A stretch of DNA of 64,000 nucleotides, taken from NCBI RefSeq assembly GCF_000294655.1, contig NZ_CAHP01000023.1, positions 9,808 to 73,807 of the forward strand. Direction: 5' to 3'. This DNA comes from Magnetospirillum molischianum DSM 120 (GTDB lineage: Bacteria > Pseudomonadota > Alphaproteobacteria > Rhodospirillales > Magnetospirillaceae). Position 1 is the stretch's first letter. Each line of letters begins with the position of its first letter. A program made the translations under genes and the position numbers. This document shows positions 47,622 through 58,723 of the stretch, piece by piece. Below the pieces are notes generated by a model, which searched no databases, was not told where the DNA came from, and was given only the letters and a program-made list of their open reading frames with translations.

Positions 47622-47661
47622 TAAAAACACGGCAACCCGCGTGAAGCCATCCCCACGCGGG
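47622..47661 (-). terminator. Hairpin/possible attenuator between rpsO and pnp
   Basis: On the minus strand CCCGCGTG pairs with CACGCGGG (plus-strand 47654-47661 and 47636-47643), followed 8 bases later by TTTTT. In other proteobacteria an rpsO terminator partly limits pnp transcription. Confidence 0.5.
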
Positions 47662-47704
47662 TACCGTCTTGGCCGACGTCCGGCCGTCTTTCCGAGAAGC
47701 CCGC

Positions 47705-47974
47705 TTACTTGCGGAGGCCAAGGCGAGCAATAAGCCCCTCATACCGCTTCTGGTCTTTTTTCTTCAAGTAATCCAGCATCCGGCGACGCTGACCGACCAT
47801 GATGAGCAGGCCACGGCGCGAATGGAAATCCTTCTTGTGCTCCTTGAGATGCTCGGTGAGGTTACGGATTCTCTCCGAGAGAATCGCGACCTGCACGTCG
47901 GCCGATCCAGTGTCGCCGTCGGTGGTCGCAAATTCCTTCACCAGCTCGCGGGTGCGTTCAGGGGTGATCGACAT
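47705..47974 (-). CDS. rpsO: 30S ribosomal protein S15
   Basis: An 89-residue ribosomal protein, exactly the standard length. The core [53 protein letters not shown] contains the 16S rRNA and S6/S18-platform contacts. It overlaps the truB 3' end by 17 bases. Confidence 0.98.
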   Translation of the reverse strand: MSITPERTRELVKEFATTDGDTGSADVQVAILSERIRNLTEHLKEHKKDFHSRRGLLIMVGQRRRMLDYLKKKDQKRYEGLIARLGLRK

Positions 47975-48920
47975 CGTCAGCTCCTTCGCTTCGATTCTGA
48001 GTCATTACGCGCACCGGGCGGATCATTCCGCCTTCGATGCGTACCAGTGCCACCAGCAATCCACCAACCATCGCCCGGCATGGGATGCCAGACGCGATTT
48101 CGGCCTGCGGATGTGAGGAAGCCGCGCGTGCCAAAGGCACGGGGCCGCCACTCTGGAGGCGGCGGGCGTCTGCTTCGGTCAGGGCCAGGGCCGGGATGTC
48201 GTCCAGCGCGGTCGCGATCGGGAGCAGACAGCTCCGAAGGCTCGGACCTTGCCCGACGACCTCCAGACTTTCAAGGGAAATCGACTGCGCTTCAGTGAAC
48301 GGGCCGCAGGCGGTGCGGCGCAGGCTGGCGATGTGTCCGACCGTACCAAGCGCAACGGCGATATCACGGGCCAAAGAGCGGATATAGGTACCCTTGCCAC
48401 ATTGGACTTCGAATTCGGCATGGTCGGAATCGACCGCACCCAAATAGGTCAGCCGGTCGATTCGAACCTGACGGGATTTCAGTTCGACTGTCTCCCCGGC
48501 GCGAGCCAGATCATAGGCTCGTTCTCCATTGATCTTGATCGCTGAATAAGCAGGCGGCACCTGCTCGATCTCGCCGGTAAAGGTAGGCAGCACCGCCAGG
48601 ATTGCCGCTTCGTCTGGACGCACATCCGAGGTCGCGATCACCTCCCCCTCGCGGTCCTCGGTACTGGTGGCCTCGCCCCAGCGCACCGTCCAGCGATAGG
48701 TCTTCGCCCCGTCCATCACATATTGAACGGTCTTGGTCGCTTCCCCCAGCGCGATCGGCAAGACGCCGGACGCCAGCGGGTCGAGCGTACCGCCATGACC
48801 GACCTTGGCGGCATCCAGAATGCGGCGGATCTTCCCCACGACCTGGGCCGAAGACAGACCGAGCGGCTTGTCTATCGACAACCAGCCGTCGATCTGACGG
48901 CCCTTGCGCTTGCGTGCCAT
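47958..48920 (-). CDS. truB: tRNA pseudouridine-55 synthase TruB
   Basis: A 320-residue enzyme that makes pseudouridine 55 in the T loop of tRNAs. [17 protein letters not shown] opens the domain. [22 protein letters not shown] contains the catalytic Asp47. [19 protein letters not shown] follows, and a PUA-like C-terminal region ends the protein. It lies in the conserved order rbfA-truB-rpsO. Confidence 0.97.
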   Translation of the reverse strand: MARKRKGRQIDGWLSIDKPLGLSSAQVVGKIRRILDAAKVGHGGTLDPLASGVLPIALGEATKTVQYVMDGAKTYRWTVRWGEATSTEDREGEVIATSDVRPDEAAILAVLPTFTGEIEQVPPAYSAIKINGERAYDLARAGETVELKSRQVRIDRLTYLGAVDSDHAEFEVQCGKGTYIRSLARDIAVALGTVGHIASLRRTACGPFTEAQSISLESLEVVGQGPSLRSCLLPIATALDDIPALALTEADARRLQSGGPVPLARAASSHPQAEIASGIPCRAMVGGLLVALVRIEGGMIRPVRVMTQNRSEGADDVDHP

Positions 48921-49037
48921 TGATGTCGCTTTCGGATGAGGAACATGTGGGCTTGCCCACCCCGGCCGAGGACCAAGCTCGTGATCTCCCGGACCTCAGG
49001 ATGGGGGCGGCACGGGGCCACAAACACGGCCCCTTGT

Positions 49038-49062
49038 GAATGCAGGGCTTTGCCCTGCATTC
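49038..49062. repeat. Hairpin between rbfA and truB
   Basis: An 11-bp perfect stem (49038-49048 with 49052-49062) has a TTT loop: GAATGCAGGGC/GCCCTGCATTC. A second stem (GGGGCC/GGCCCC) lies just left at about 49013-49033. There is no T-run. It lies inside the operon, so it is more likely a processing signal or dispersed repeat than a terminator. Confidence 0.55.
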
Positions 49063-49078
49063 CATGGAAGAACGCCGA

Positions 49079-49474
49079 TCAGACTCCTTCGCCACCTTCG
49101 AGGTCGCGAAGGACCTCGGGGCTGCGCAGGATATCGTCGATACGCGACGCTTCGTCGAAAGTGGTGTCGGGCTGGAACCACAAATCCGGCACGGTCCGCA
49201 ACAAGGCGGACTTGCCGATTTCGTGGCGCAAGAACGCCTTGGCCCGCTTCAAACCCGACAGAATCGGCGTAGTGTCGCCGCCACCCAGCGGCACCACGAA
49301 GACAGTGGCGTTGCGCAGGTCGGGGCTGACCCTCACCTCGGTGACGGTGATGCCCCGCCCGACCAGATCGGGATCACGGAACTCGCCGCGTTCGATCACG
49401 GCGGCGATGATGTGGCGAAGCTCCTCACCGACGCGCAGCTGACGCTGCGACGGCGGTTTGTTTCCCCTCGGCAT
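49079..49474 (-). CDS. rbfA: 30S ribosome-binding factor RbfA
   Basis: A 131-residue KH-fold maturation factor for the 30S subunit. QLRVGEELRHIIAAVIERGEFRDPDLVG, ITVTEVRVSPDLRNATVFV and PDLWFQPDTTFDEASRIDDIL are conserved. I start at ATG 49474 (MPRGNKPPSQRQ), which has GGAAGGAG upstream; the longer open frame runs into infB. It lies 43 bases after the infB stop. Confidence 0.96.
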   Translation of the reverse strand: MPRGNKPPSQRQLRVGEELRHIIAAVIERGEFRDPDLVGRGITVTEVRVSPDLRNATVFVVPLGGGDTTPILSGLKRAKAFLRHEIGKSALLRTVPDLWFQPDTTFDEASRIDDILRSPEVLRDLEGGEGV

Positions 49475-49517
49475 GAACGCGCTCCTTCCGGCTTGATCGA
49501 AGGCGGTACGACGCCCC

Positions 49518-52127
49518 TTACAGGGTCGCCGCAACCTCCTCGATCTCGAAGCATTCGATGACGTCGCCGGCACGGATGTCTTCGTAATTGGTGAAGGACA
49601 TACCGCATTCGTAACCGTCGCGGACTTCCTTCACGTCTTCCTTGAAGCGCTTCAACTGGGCGAGATCGCCGGTATGGATCACCACGTCGTCACGGAGCAG
49701 ACGGACCTTGCTGCCACGCTTGACGATACCTTCGGTGATCATGCAACCCGCAACCTTGCCGACCTTGGTGATCGAGAACACTTCGCGGATCGACGCGTAG
49801 CCAAGGAAACGCTCGCGCAGAGTCGGCGCCAACATCCCCGACAGCATCTTCTTCAGATCGTCGGTGACGTCATAGATGATGGAGTAGTAGCGGATATCGA
49901 CACCATCACGCCGAGCCATATCGCGGGCCTGGGGATTGGCACGAACGTTAAAGCCAATGATCAGACCGCCCGAAGCCTTCGCCAGGGTGACATCGGATTC
50001 GTTGATGCCGCCAACGGCCGAGTGCAGAACCCGAACCTTGACCGAATCGTTGCCGATCTTCTCGACGGTCGAAGCGATCGCCTCGACCGATCCCTGCACG
50101 TCGCCTTTGATGACGATCGGCAGTTCCTTGGCGTCACCGGCCTTGATCGCCGAGAACATCTGCTCAAGCGTTCCGCGCTGGGCCAACCGGGCCCGCGCCT
50201 CGCGCTCGACACGCTGACGGTAATTGGCGACTTCACGGGCGCGAGACTCGTCATCGACGATGACGAAATCGTCACCAGCGGCAGGCGTTCCCTGAAGACC
50301 GAGCACTTCGACCGGGCTGGACGGGCCAGCTTCCTGGATCGAGTTGCCGCGATCATCGACCAGGGCACGGACACGGCCCCATTCCGACCCGGCGACGAAC
50401 ACTTCGCCGACACGCAGGGTACCGGTCTGAACCAGAACGGTTGCGACCGAACCACGACCTTTTTCCATCTTGGCTTCGATCACCACGCCCTGGGCGGTGC
50501 GTTCGGGATTCGCCTTGAGGTCAAGGATTTCAGCCTGGAGAAGGATCGCCTCCTCCAGCTTATCGAGATTCATGCGCTTCTTGGCCGAGACCTCGATCGC
50601 GAGCACGTCGCCGCCCAGGTCTTCGGTCACCAGTTCATGCTGCAACAGCTCCTGGCGCACCCGATCCGGGTTGGCGTCGGGCTTGTCGATCTTATTGATC
50701 GCGACAATGATCGGCACACCGGCGGCCTTGGCATGACGGATCGCTTCGACCGTCTGCGGCATGATGCCGTCATCGGCGGCGACCACCAGGACCACGATGT
50801 CGGTGACCTTGGCACCACGGGCACGCATGGCGGTGAACGCCTCATGGCCGGGGGTGTCGATGAAGGTGATCCGGCCACCGCCGCTCATCGTCACCTGATA
50901 GGCACCGATATGCTGGGTGATTCCACCGGCCTCGCCCGACACCACGTCGGTTTCGCGTAGAGCGTCAAGCAGCGACGTCTTGCCGTGATCGACGTGTCCC
51001 ATGATCGTGACGACGGGAGCGCGGGCTTCCAGCACTTCGTCTTCATTGGTCTCGCCACCCAGGCCGAGCAGAACGTCGGCTTCGGAAACGCGGCGGGAGT
51101 TATGACCGAACTCGGTCACCACCAGTTCGGCGGTGTCGGCGTCGATCGCCTGATTAATGCTGGCCATCACGCCCATCCGCATCAACGCCTTGATGACGTC
51201 GGAGCCACGGGCGGCCATACGGTTGGCCAATTCCTGGACAGTGATGGATTCGGGAATGATAACGTCGCGGATGACTTTCTCGGCACCAGTCTGCTGGTGC
51301 TTGAGGCGCTCGCGCTCGCGGGCACGCTTGACGGCCGCGAGGGAACGGCCGCGCTCGGAGCGGTCGTCATCGGTCAGCGCGTCGGTGATGGTCAGCTTGC
51401 CGGTGCGACGACGCGGCTCGTTGCGCTTGACCGGGGCAGGCTTGTGAGCGGCGGCGCGCTTCTTGGCGCGGGCCTCTTCCTCTTCCTCTTCCTCGGTGCG
51501 CGGACGGGCTACGGCTGCGGCATCCCCAGCGGGGGCGGCACCGGCCGGAGCGGCGGCAGCCGGAGCCGCAACCGTCGGCGCAGCAACGACAGCCGGAGCA
51601 GCGCTGGGCGCGGCGACCGGAGCGACGGGTTCAGGAGCGACGACAACCGGTTCGGGCTGGGCGGCAAGCGCCTCGGCCTCGGCAATACGGCGAGCGGCCT
51701 CTTCCTCTTCGGCGCGGCGGCGGGCGGCCTCTTCCTCGGCGAGGCGGAGAACCTCCTCTTCCTCGGCAATACGGCGAGCGGTCTCGGCGGCGCGCTGGGC
51801 CTCCAGCAACGCCCTGGCGCGGGCCTGCTTCTCATGATTGGTAAGATCATGAGCGTTGACGGAGCGCATCGCCGCTTCGACCTTGGCCACGGCGGCGGCG
51901 AGGTCGGCCTCGGCGGCGGAGTGAACGCCGTCCTTGACCTCATGCATCGCACCACCGACGCTGCTGAAAGTCCGCTTTTTGCGGACCTCAACAGTCACGG
52001 TCTTGGAACGGCCATGCGAGAAGCTCTGCCGGACCTGACCGGTCTCGACGGTCTTCTTGAGCTCCAGCTTGCCCGGCTGGGGCAGCTTCAGCGGGGCTTT
52101 ACGGTCTTGATCCTTGGAATCGCTCAT
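49518..52127 (-). CDS. infB: Translation initiation factor IF-2
   Basis: An 869-residue GTPase that brings initiator tRNA to the 30S subunit. The N-terminus ([24 protein letters not shown]) is the alphaproteobacterial IF2 form, followed by a long charged and Ala/Pro-rich region to about residue 270. The G domain has G1 [15 protein letters not shown]3 DTPGHEAF and G4 NKIDKPDA. Domains II, III and the fMet-tRNA-binding C-terminus are complete. The start at 52127 fits the family; the frame is open upstream. Confidence 0.97.
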   Translation of the reverse strand: MSDSKDQDRKAPLKLPQPGKLELKKTVETGQVRQSFSHGRSKTVTVEVRKKRTFSSVGGAMHEVKDGVHSAAEADLAAAVAKVEAAMRSVNAHDLTNHEKQARARALLEAQRAAETARRIAEEEEVLRLAEEEAARRRAEEEEAARRIAEAEALAAQPEPVVVAPEPVAPVAAPSAAPAVVAAPTVAAPAAAAPAGAAPAGDAAAVARPRTEEEEEEEARAKKRAAAHKPAPVKRNEPRRRTGKLTITDALTDDDRSERGRSLAAVKRARERERLKHQQTGAEKVIRDVIIPESITVQELANRMAARGSDVIKALMRMGVMASINQAIDADTAELVVTEFGHNSRRVSEADVLLGLGGETNEDEVLEARAPVVTIMGHVDHGKTSLLDALRETDVVSGEAGGITQHIGAYQVTMSGGGRITFIDTPGHEAFTAMRARGAKVTDIVVLVVAADDGIMPQTVEAIRHAKAAGVPIIVAINKIDKPDANPDRVRQELLQHELVTEDLGGDVLAIEVSAKKRMNLDKLEEAILLQAEILDLKANPERTAQGVVIEAKMEKGRGSVATVLVQTGTLRVGEVFVAGSEWGRVRALVDDRGNSIQEAGPSSPVEVLGLQGTPAAGDDFVIVDDESRAREVANYRQRVEREARARLAQRGTLEQMFSAIKAGDAKELPIVIKGDVQGSVEAIASTVEKIGNDSVKVRVLHSAVGGINESDVTLAKASGGLIIGFNVRANPQARDMARRDGVDIRYYSIIYDVTDDLKKMLSGMLAPTLRERFLGYASIREVFSITKVGKVAGCMITEGIVKRGSKVRLLRDDVVIHTGDLAQLKRFKEDVKEVRDGYECGMSFTNYEDIRAGDVIECFEIEEVAATL

Positions 52128-52223
52128 GTATGACTTCGTCTCTCTCGCGGCCTGAATGGCGGCCGGATTGCCACCGGTAATCCGATTTCGGTCAACCTCA
52201 CCGGACAAGCCGGTTTCTCCCCT

Positions 52224-52895
52224 TTAGTCCCGTCGGACTGTGTCCGCCGGTTCCTCCCCCACGTCGCCCTGACGAAACCCCGCCAATAGCGCCGCCTCCC
52301 CAACAAGACGGCTGGCCAGTTTTCCTGGCGACAAACACACATGCACGGCCGTGTCACGGCCAAAAACGGACCCCAGTTCGGTTCCGTCGAAGAGTTCGAT
52401 CACCGGAATGCATCCGGTTCCACCGTGCCCCGCCGCCAACGCCCGGACCTTTTCGCGTCCATCGCGTGAAGCGTCGCGAGCGGCAAGAATAAGAGCGGCA
52501 CGCCCGGCGCGAACCTCGGCGCACACCTTCTCGAAACCACAGACCGCGCGCCCGGCGCGGCGGGCCAACCCCAAACCGTCAAGGCAGCGACGCACCAGCA
52601 ATGCCTCGATCCGACCCGCCAAATCGTCCGGCACAGTGACCGGGCGGCGGGCGGCGCGGGAAAAGAAGCGCTTGGCCACGGCCGTATTTACCACATCCCG
52701 GCCAGCGCTCAACCAGATTCCCCGTCCAGGTAGACGATGGTTAGGGTCGGGAACCACCGAGTCGTCGGGCGCCACAACGAAACGCAGCAGTTCGGCCTTG
52801 GGCCGGACCACGCCGGTGACGATGCAACGGCGGTTTGGTCCGGTCTCCTCGTCCTCTTCACCCGGCAGCTTACTCTCTGCCTCGGGTCCGGGCAT
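52224..52895 (-). CDS. YlxR (DUF448)-L7Ae-like fusion protein
   Basis: A 223-residue protein. Residues about 20-95 are the YlxR domain (RRCIVTGVVRPKAELLRFVVAPD, GRGIWLSAGRDVVNTAVAKRFFSRA), a putative RNA-binding fold encoded beside nusA almost everywhere. Residues about 108-195 resemble L7Ae/YlxQ (LGLARRAGRAVCGFEKVCAEVRAGRAALILAARDAS). The fusion is common in alphaproteobacteria. I start at ATG 52895 with GGAAAGGA upstream. It lies between nusA and infB. Confidence 0.92.
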   Translation of the reverse strand: MPGPEAESKLPGEEDEETGPNRRCIVTGVVRPKAELLRFVVAPDDSVVPDPNHRLPGRGIWLSAGRDVVNTAVAKRFFSRAARRPVTVPDDLAGRIEALLVRRCLDGLGLARRAGRAVCGFEKVCAEVRAGRAALILAARDASRDGREKVRALAAGHGGTGCIPVIELFDGTELGSVFGRDTAVHVCLSPGKLASRLVGEAALLAGFRQGDVGEEPADTVRRD

Positions 52896-52915
52896 CGTCA
52901 ATCCTTTCCGGGCCG

Positions 52916-54433
<1,518 letters not shown>

Positions 54434-54434
54434 C

Positions 54435-54944
54435 TTAATCGTCTGTCCTCAAACCTTCCTGGTCCTTGATGGTCGCTCGGATCAGCTCGTCGGTCAGCAC
54501 CAGCTTGGCGCCACGGACATCGGCGAGCGGAATGGCGACCTCTCCGGTCTCGACCACAAGACGGACAGCATCCGCGTCGTCAAGACCGACCAACCGGCCA
54601 CGGAACCGCTTACGGCCCTCGATCGGCTGCGCCGATTCCAGCTTCACTTCGAAGCCGGCCCACTGCACGAAATCCTTGGCTCTGGTCAGCGGCCGATCGA
54701 CGCCGGGAGAGCTGACCTCAAGGGTATAAGCCCCTGAGATCGGGTCTTCGACATCGAGAAGCGCCGAGAGCGACCGGCTGATGCCGACGCAATCCTCGAC
54801 CCCCATCGCCGCGCCATCCTTACGGTCGGCCATGATCTGGAGAGTCAGGCGCTGATTGCCCTGCAACTGGACCCGAACCAGATCGTAACCCATGGCATCC
54901 AGGGAAGGACCGATCAGGGCCTCTAAACGGCTTTGAAGATCCAT
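54435..54944 (-). CDS. rimP: Ribosome maturation factor RimP
   Basis: A 169-residue 30S maturation factor. IGPSLDAMGYDLVRVQLQGNQRLTLQIMAD, CVGISRSLSALLDVEDPISGAYTLEVSSPGVDRPL and the C-terminal Sm-like strands are characteristic. I use the ATG at 54944; the frame runs open far upstream through non-homologous sequence. It is the first gene of a conserved eight-gene operon reaching pnp. Confidence 0.95.
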   Translation of the reverse strand: MDLQSRLEALIGPSLDAMGYDLVRVQLQGNQRLTLQIMADRKDGAAMGVEDCVGISRSLSALLDVEDPISGAYTLEVSSPGVDRPLTRAKDFVQWAGFEVKLESAQPIEGRKRFRGRLVGLDDADAVRLVVETGEVAIPLADVRGAKLVLTDELIRATIKDQEGLRTDD

Positions 54945-54974
54945 GATGACCCGATGCCTTGCGACCAACGACCT

Positions 54975-55005
54975 AAAAAACAAAAAAGTGGGCCTTCGGC
55001 CCACT
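54975..55005 (-). terminator. Leader terminator upstream of rimP-nusA operon
   Basis: On the minus strand AGTGGGCC pairs with GGCCCACT around a GAA loop (plus-strand 54987-54994 and 54998-55005), followed by TTTTTTGTTTTTT. It lies between the predicted promoter and the rimP start, so it would act as an attenuator. Leaders of this kind (rimP leader) are known in alphaproteobacteria. Confidence 0.82.
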
Positions 55006-55049
55006 CTCACCATCCTGTCACCAGGCATGTAAGACTGTGTCTGAAACGT

Positions 55050-55077
55050 ACTATAACCATTTCCGCGCCCGAGGCAA
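55050..55077 (-). promoter_or_regulatory. Predicted sigma-70 promoter of rimP operon
   Basis: On the minus strand TTGCCT (55077-55072) and TATAGT (55055-55050) are separated by 16 bases. It implies a leader of about 100 bases containing the terminator at 54975-55005. Confidence 0.6.
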
Positions 55078-55219
55078 GTCCGATATCCCCAAGGACGATC
55101 CACCAAGGGGAGGATGGAACAGTGGCGGCCTCCGGCCCACGACCGCCGCCAGATTACCCCTACCTGCGGCGGCGAGGACCACTGTATAAGGTCGCCGCAA
55201 CGAAGCGACGGAGCGGAAG

Positions 55220-56446
55220 ATGTCTGGAATACAAAGCAATTCGGGTCTGACCACCGCCTATGTCGCCACGGCTTTTCTCGCCCCCGTGGTCGCAGCCACC
55301 GCTCCCAAAGGTGTCGCTCCGCTATTCGTCTTGTTCGCCATCGTCGCGATCGGTTGTTTCCGTCGCAGCACCGGACACTGGCCTCGCCCCGATCTGGCGG
55401 CAAGCGCAATCCTGGCCGCAATCACTCTGTTCGGCGCAGCAAGCCTGAACTGGACCACCGGACTTTCCGCCGACACTCGGACCTGGATTGTTCAGACCGC
55501 TCCCGTGTTCGGACTGGGCCTTCTGGTGCTCCCCACCGCCCGGCTCGTCGATGAAAAAAACCGCCGTCGGATCGGTCTCGCGCTACTCGTCGGCTGCCTG
55601 CTCGCCCTCCTCCTTTATATTGGCGAACGCCGCCTTCTGGACCGTCAGGTCCAGCCAGGACTGGTTGCCGCCGCCCTGGTTTTGTGGCCGATTCTAGCTG
55701 TCCTGCCTTCCCTGCCTCGCCCCCGTCTGATCGGAGGCATGCTGATCCTGGCGATAATGGCGACGGCCGTGATCTTCGGCAGCCTGTCGTCGGTCCTCGC
55801 GGTGCTGTTCGGCGGCGCGGTGGCCGTTCTGGCCCGTCTGGCGCCCCGTTCGACCCCGGCCTTGCTGGGAACGGCGATGGTTGCCTGGACGCTGATCGCC
55901 CCGGTCGCCGCCTATCACCTTCCCGATCCAGAGACCGCCGCCAATCGGATTCCGATGATCGCCAACTCAACACTGCACCGCCTTGTGATCTATCGCGGAA
56001 CCGCCGAGTTGATCGCCCAGGCTCCGATCCTTGGCCACGGAGCCAACTCCGCCCGCAGCATTCCCGAAGGCCAGAACCGAATCGATTACGACTTCATGGT
56101 CGGCGAGAAACACTTCGCCGCTCATTCTGAACTGATCCCTCTACATCCGCACAACGCCCTGCTTCAGGTCTGGCTGGAATTGGGTCTGGTCGGAGCGTTA
56201 CTCGCCTGCGCCCTGTTCTTCATCGTCCTGCGCGGCATCGTCCGCACGACGGAAGGAACCGGGCGGGTTCTGTCCCTGGCGACTGTCGCGGCCGTGTTCG
56301 CGGTTCTGAACGTCAGCTTCGGCGCGTGGCAAAGCTGGTGGCTGTGCCTGATGCTGATCCTGGCCACGATGAACCGGGCCACCCTGGCCCGCCCCCAGGA
56401 CTTGGGTCCGTCCGCGACTTCTGTTAAGAAACAAGTGTCACCCTAG
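55220..56446 (+). CDS. O-antigen ligase-like polytopic membrane protein
   Basis: A 408-residue protein with about ten hydrophobic segments. A large periplasmic loop (about residues 235-310) contains ILGHGANSARSIP and HPHNALLQVWLELGLVGALL, the H-x-H-N signature of the Wzy/WaaL polymerase-ligase superfamily. It probably joins or polymerises polysaccharide at the outer face of the inner membrane. Three family 9 glycosyltransferase genes follow, 24 bases away, suggesting a lipopolysaccharide core or O-chain locus. Ligase versus polymerase cannot be told from sequence. Confidence 0.85.
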   Translation: MSGIQSNSGLTTAYVATAFLAPVVAATAPKGVAPLFVLFAIVAIGCFRRSTGHWPRPDLAASAILAAITLFGAASLNWTTGLSADTRTWIVQTAPVFGLGLLVLPTARLVDEKNRRRIGLALLVGCLLALLLYIGERRLLDRQVQPGLVAAALVLWPILAVLPSLPRPRLIGGMLILAIMATAVIFGSLSSVLAVLFGGAVAVLARLAPRSTPALLGTAMVAWTLIAPVAAYHLPDPETAANRIPMIANSTLHRLVIYRGTAELIAQAPILGHGANSARSIPEGQNRIDYDFMVGEKHFAAHSELIPLHPHNALLQVWLELGLVGALLACALFFIVLRGIVRTTEGTGRVLSLATVAAVFAVLNVSFGAWQSWWLCLMLILATMNRATLARPQDLGPSATSVKKQVSP

Positions 56447-56470
56447 GGCGCGTTCCAAGGAGAGCCGGCG

Positions 56471-57604
56471 ATGAAACTGCACCGCCTGACCGACCCGCTG
56501 ACCGGCTTGGAGCGGCGCTTGACCCACCGTCACGGCAGAGCCTCGGGCGTCTTGTTGATCTCGGCCGGCGGGTTGGGCGACACCGTGCTGTTCGCGCTGG
56601 TGGCCGAGCGCTTCGCCGCCCTGGCCGAACCGGGCGAGACCGTCACCGTCCTGCTGCGCTCCAACGCCGCCGAGATGGCGTTCCTGCTGCCGCCGTCCAT
56701 CAATGTTCTGACGGTCGATTTCGTCGCCTTGCGCCACCCGGCCCAGCGGCGGCGGTATCTGGACGATCTTTATCGCCGTCACTATCGTCTTGTGGTCTCG
56801 ACCGATTTCCAGCGCCATCCCGATCTTGACGAAGCTCTGGCCTTTGCCTGCTCCGCCCCCGAAAGCGCGGCGATGGTCCCCCGTCCCTGGGCCAAATACA
56901 ACCGGCGACTCACCGCCAACCGCAAGCGCTGGGGCCGACTGATCGAGACCGGGCCAGAGACTCTCGACAACAAGCTGCTGCGCTGGGCCGCCTTTGCCGA
57001 TGCCCTGACCGGGCGCAGCCTGCCGCCGCCCCGCGTCGCATTGTCGCCAGAACGGCTGGCGGCGCAGACGCCCCCCGACCCAATTGTTGCCGACAAGCCA
57101 ACCGTGGTGATCCAACCCTTTTCGGCGGTGCGCGGCAAACAAAGCCCCCCCGACTTGTTCCGCCAGATCATCGAGACGTTGCCTTCCGGCTGGCGAGTGC
57201 GGATCAGCGGCCACCCATCGGATTTCGAACGCTGCCCCGAATACCGTCCACTCCTTGACCTGGAGGGAGTCAGCTTCGAGCCGATGCCGTTCGCCCAACT
57301 GGTCGGGGTTTTGCGGGCGGCACGGCTGGTGATCTCGGTCGATACCGGCTGCATGCATCTGGCCGCCGCGCTGGGAACGCCAACCCTATGTCTGGCCAGC
57401 GCCGCCTATGTCGGCGGCAACATTCCTTATGTCCCCGCGCTAGGGCCAACCTCGGCACGGTTCATCTGGACTCCGATGGCCTGTCAGGGATGTTTGGGCG
57501 ATTGTCGCCGCCCCGCAGTCGATTCAATGTATCCTTGTGTCGCCGCCCTTCCTGCCGACGTCGTGATGCGGGCGGTTGCCGACATGACGGAGACCTTGCG
57601 ATGA
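56471..57604 (+). CDS. Glycosyltransferase family 9 (heptosyltransferase-like) 1
   Basis: A 377-residue GT-B enzyme. GGLGDTVLFALVAERFAAL near residue 35 is the acceptor-side glycine motif. PTVVIQPFSAVRGKQSPPDLFRQIIETLP starts the donor domain, and LVISVDTGCMHLAAALGTPTLCLA (about 282-305) is the nucleotide-sugar motif. The C-terminus ends with CX2CX3C...C (CQGCLGDC...C). It is a likely LPS core enzyme; the donor sugar is unknown. It overlaps the next gene by 4 bases. Confidence 0.87.
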   Translation: MKLHRLTDPLTGLERRLTHRHGRASGVLLISAGGLGDTVLFALVAERFAALAEPGETVTVLLRSNAAEMAFLLPPSINVLTVDFVALRHPAQRRRYLDDLYRRHYRLVVSTDFQRHPDLDEALAFACSAPESAAMVPRPWAKYNRRLTANRKRWGRLIETGPETLDNKLLRWAAFADALTGRSLPPPRVALSPERLAAQTPPDPIVADKPTVVIQPFSAVRGKQSPPDLFRQIIETLPSGWRVRISGHPSDFERCPEYRPLLDLEGVSFEPMPFAQLVGVLRAARLVISVDTGCMHLAAALGTPTLCLASAAYVGGNIPYVPALGPTSARFIWTPMACQGCLGDCRRPAVDSMYPCVAALPADVVMRAVADMTETLR

Positions 57605-58719
57605 AGCTTGCGCCGCTGCTCGACCCGCTGCTGGGGTTCCTGCTGCGCCGTCGGTCCCGCCGCCGCCGCGCCGAGGGCGTGTTGCTGGTCAGCTCGCGCG
57701 GCCCGGCCGAGATGGTCTTCCTGTCGGCGGTGTTGGCCCGCTTCATGCGGCTGGGGCGGCTGGATGAAAGCGTAACCCTGCTGTGCCGCGCTGACGCCGC
57801 CGGGATGGCGTTTCTGTTCCCCCGTCTGCTGAAACTGCGGCGGATCGATTTCGAGCGCCTCGACGAAACCGGCTACCGCTGGAAGGCTTTTTCCGACCTC
57901 CACGCCCAGCATTACCGCCTGATCGTTTCGCTCGATTACATCCGCATCCACGACCGCGACGAGGCGCTGATCGTCGCCGCCGATCCGGCCGAAACCGCCG
58001 GAATGATGCCGCCACGGCTGAGACGTAATTTCGAACGCCGTCGCGACGAGAGCGAAAAGGTGTTCGACACACTGTTCGAATCCGGCCCGATACGGCAGGA
58101 CAAGATCGTCCGCTGGTCGAAATTCGCCGGCGCTGTTTTGGGAAAACACCAACCGCTTGAACTGGCTCTGCTGCCCGACAGCCTGTTACCGCCCGCAGAG
58201 CAAATGAGCGACACTGTTGTTCTCTTCCCTTTCTCCGGGGTGCGGCAGCGAATGCTCCCCGCCGAAAGCTGGCGGCGATTGGCCGAGGCGATCCCACCCC
58301 ACTGGCGTATCCTGGTCGCCGGTCATCGCAGCGATTTCGACCGTCACCCCGCAATCATGACCCAGTTGAATCGCTCCAACGTCGAGATCGAAACCGGCGG
58401 CTTCGACCGACTGGCCTCGATCCTGATGGGAGCGCGGATGGCGGTCGGAGTCGATACCGCCGGACTGCATCTGGCGGTATTGCTGGGCACGCCAACCTTG
58501 TGTCTGGCCAGCGCCGCTTTTGTCGGAGCCGGAGTACCTTATGACGAACGGATCGTCCCGGATAATGTCCAGTTCATCTATTCGCCGATGCCCTGTCAGG
58601 GTTGCATGGATCGCTGCAAATTCCCCCTGATCGATGGCATGTACCCCTGTGTCGCCGATATCGATATCGAGTCGGCGATCGCCGCGATCGGCGACAACGT
58701 GACTCGCGGAGCGTTCTGA
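57601..58719 (+). CDS. Glycosyltransferase family 9 (heptosyltransferase-like) 2
   Basis: A 372-residue protein, a clear paralogue of the preceding gene (same opening KLxxLLDPLLG-type and the shared GTPTLCLASAAFVG and PMPCQGC segments). The N-terminal glycine motif of active family members reads SRGPAEMVFLSAVLARF, less typical than in gene 1, where the G-LGD element is kept. The donor motif AVGVDTAGLHLAVLLGTPTLCLA is intact. I start at ATG 57601, overlapping gene 1 by 4 bases. The degraded acceptor motif could mean altered specificity. Confidence 0.83.
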   Translation: MKLAPLLDPLLGFLLRRRSRRRRAEGVLLVSSRGPAEMVFLSAVLARFMRLGRLDESVTLLCRADAAGMAFLFPRLLKLRRIDFERLDETGYRWKAFSDLHAQHYRLIVSLDYIRIHDRDEALIVAADPAETAGMMPPRLRRNFERRRDESEKVFDTLFESGPIRQDKIVRWSKFAGAVLGKHQPLELALLPDSLLPPAEQMSDTVVLFPFSGVRQRMLPAESWRRLAEAIPPHWRILVAGHRSDFDRHPAIMTQLNRSNVEIETGGFDRLASILMGARMAVGVDTAGLHLAVLLGTPTLCLASAAFVGAGVPYDERIVPDNVQFIYSPMPCQGCMDRCKFPLIDGMYPCVADIDIESAIAAIGDNVTRGAF

Positions 58720-58723
58720 TCTC

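Noticed and set aside
45356-47644. A 762-codon open frame on the plus strand
   Set aside because: It is antisense to pnp, whose RNase PH, KH and S1 domains are intact. The reading frame is a shadow.
54945-55219. Possible initiator tRNA gene before rimP, as in E. coli metY
   Set aside because: The stretch has no acceptor/T-arm pattern (no GGTTCGAATCC-like loop); only a promoter and a terminator hairpin are seen.
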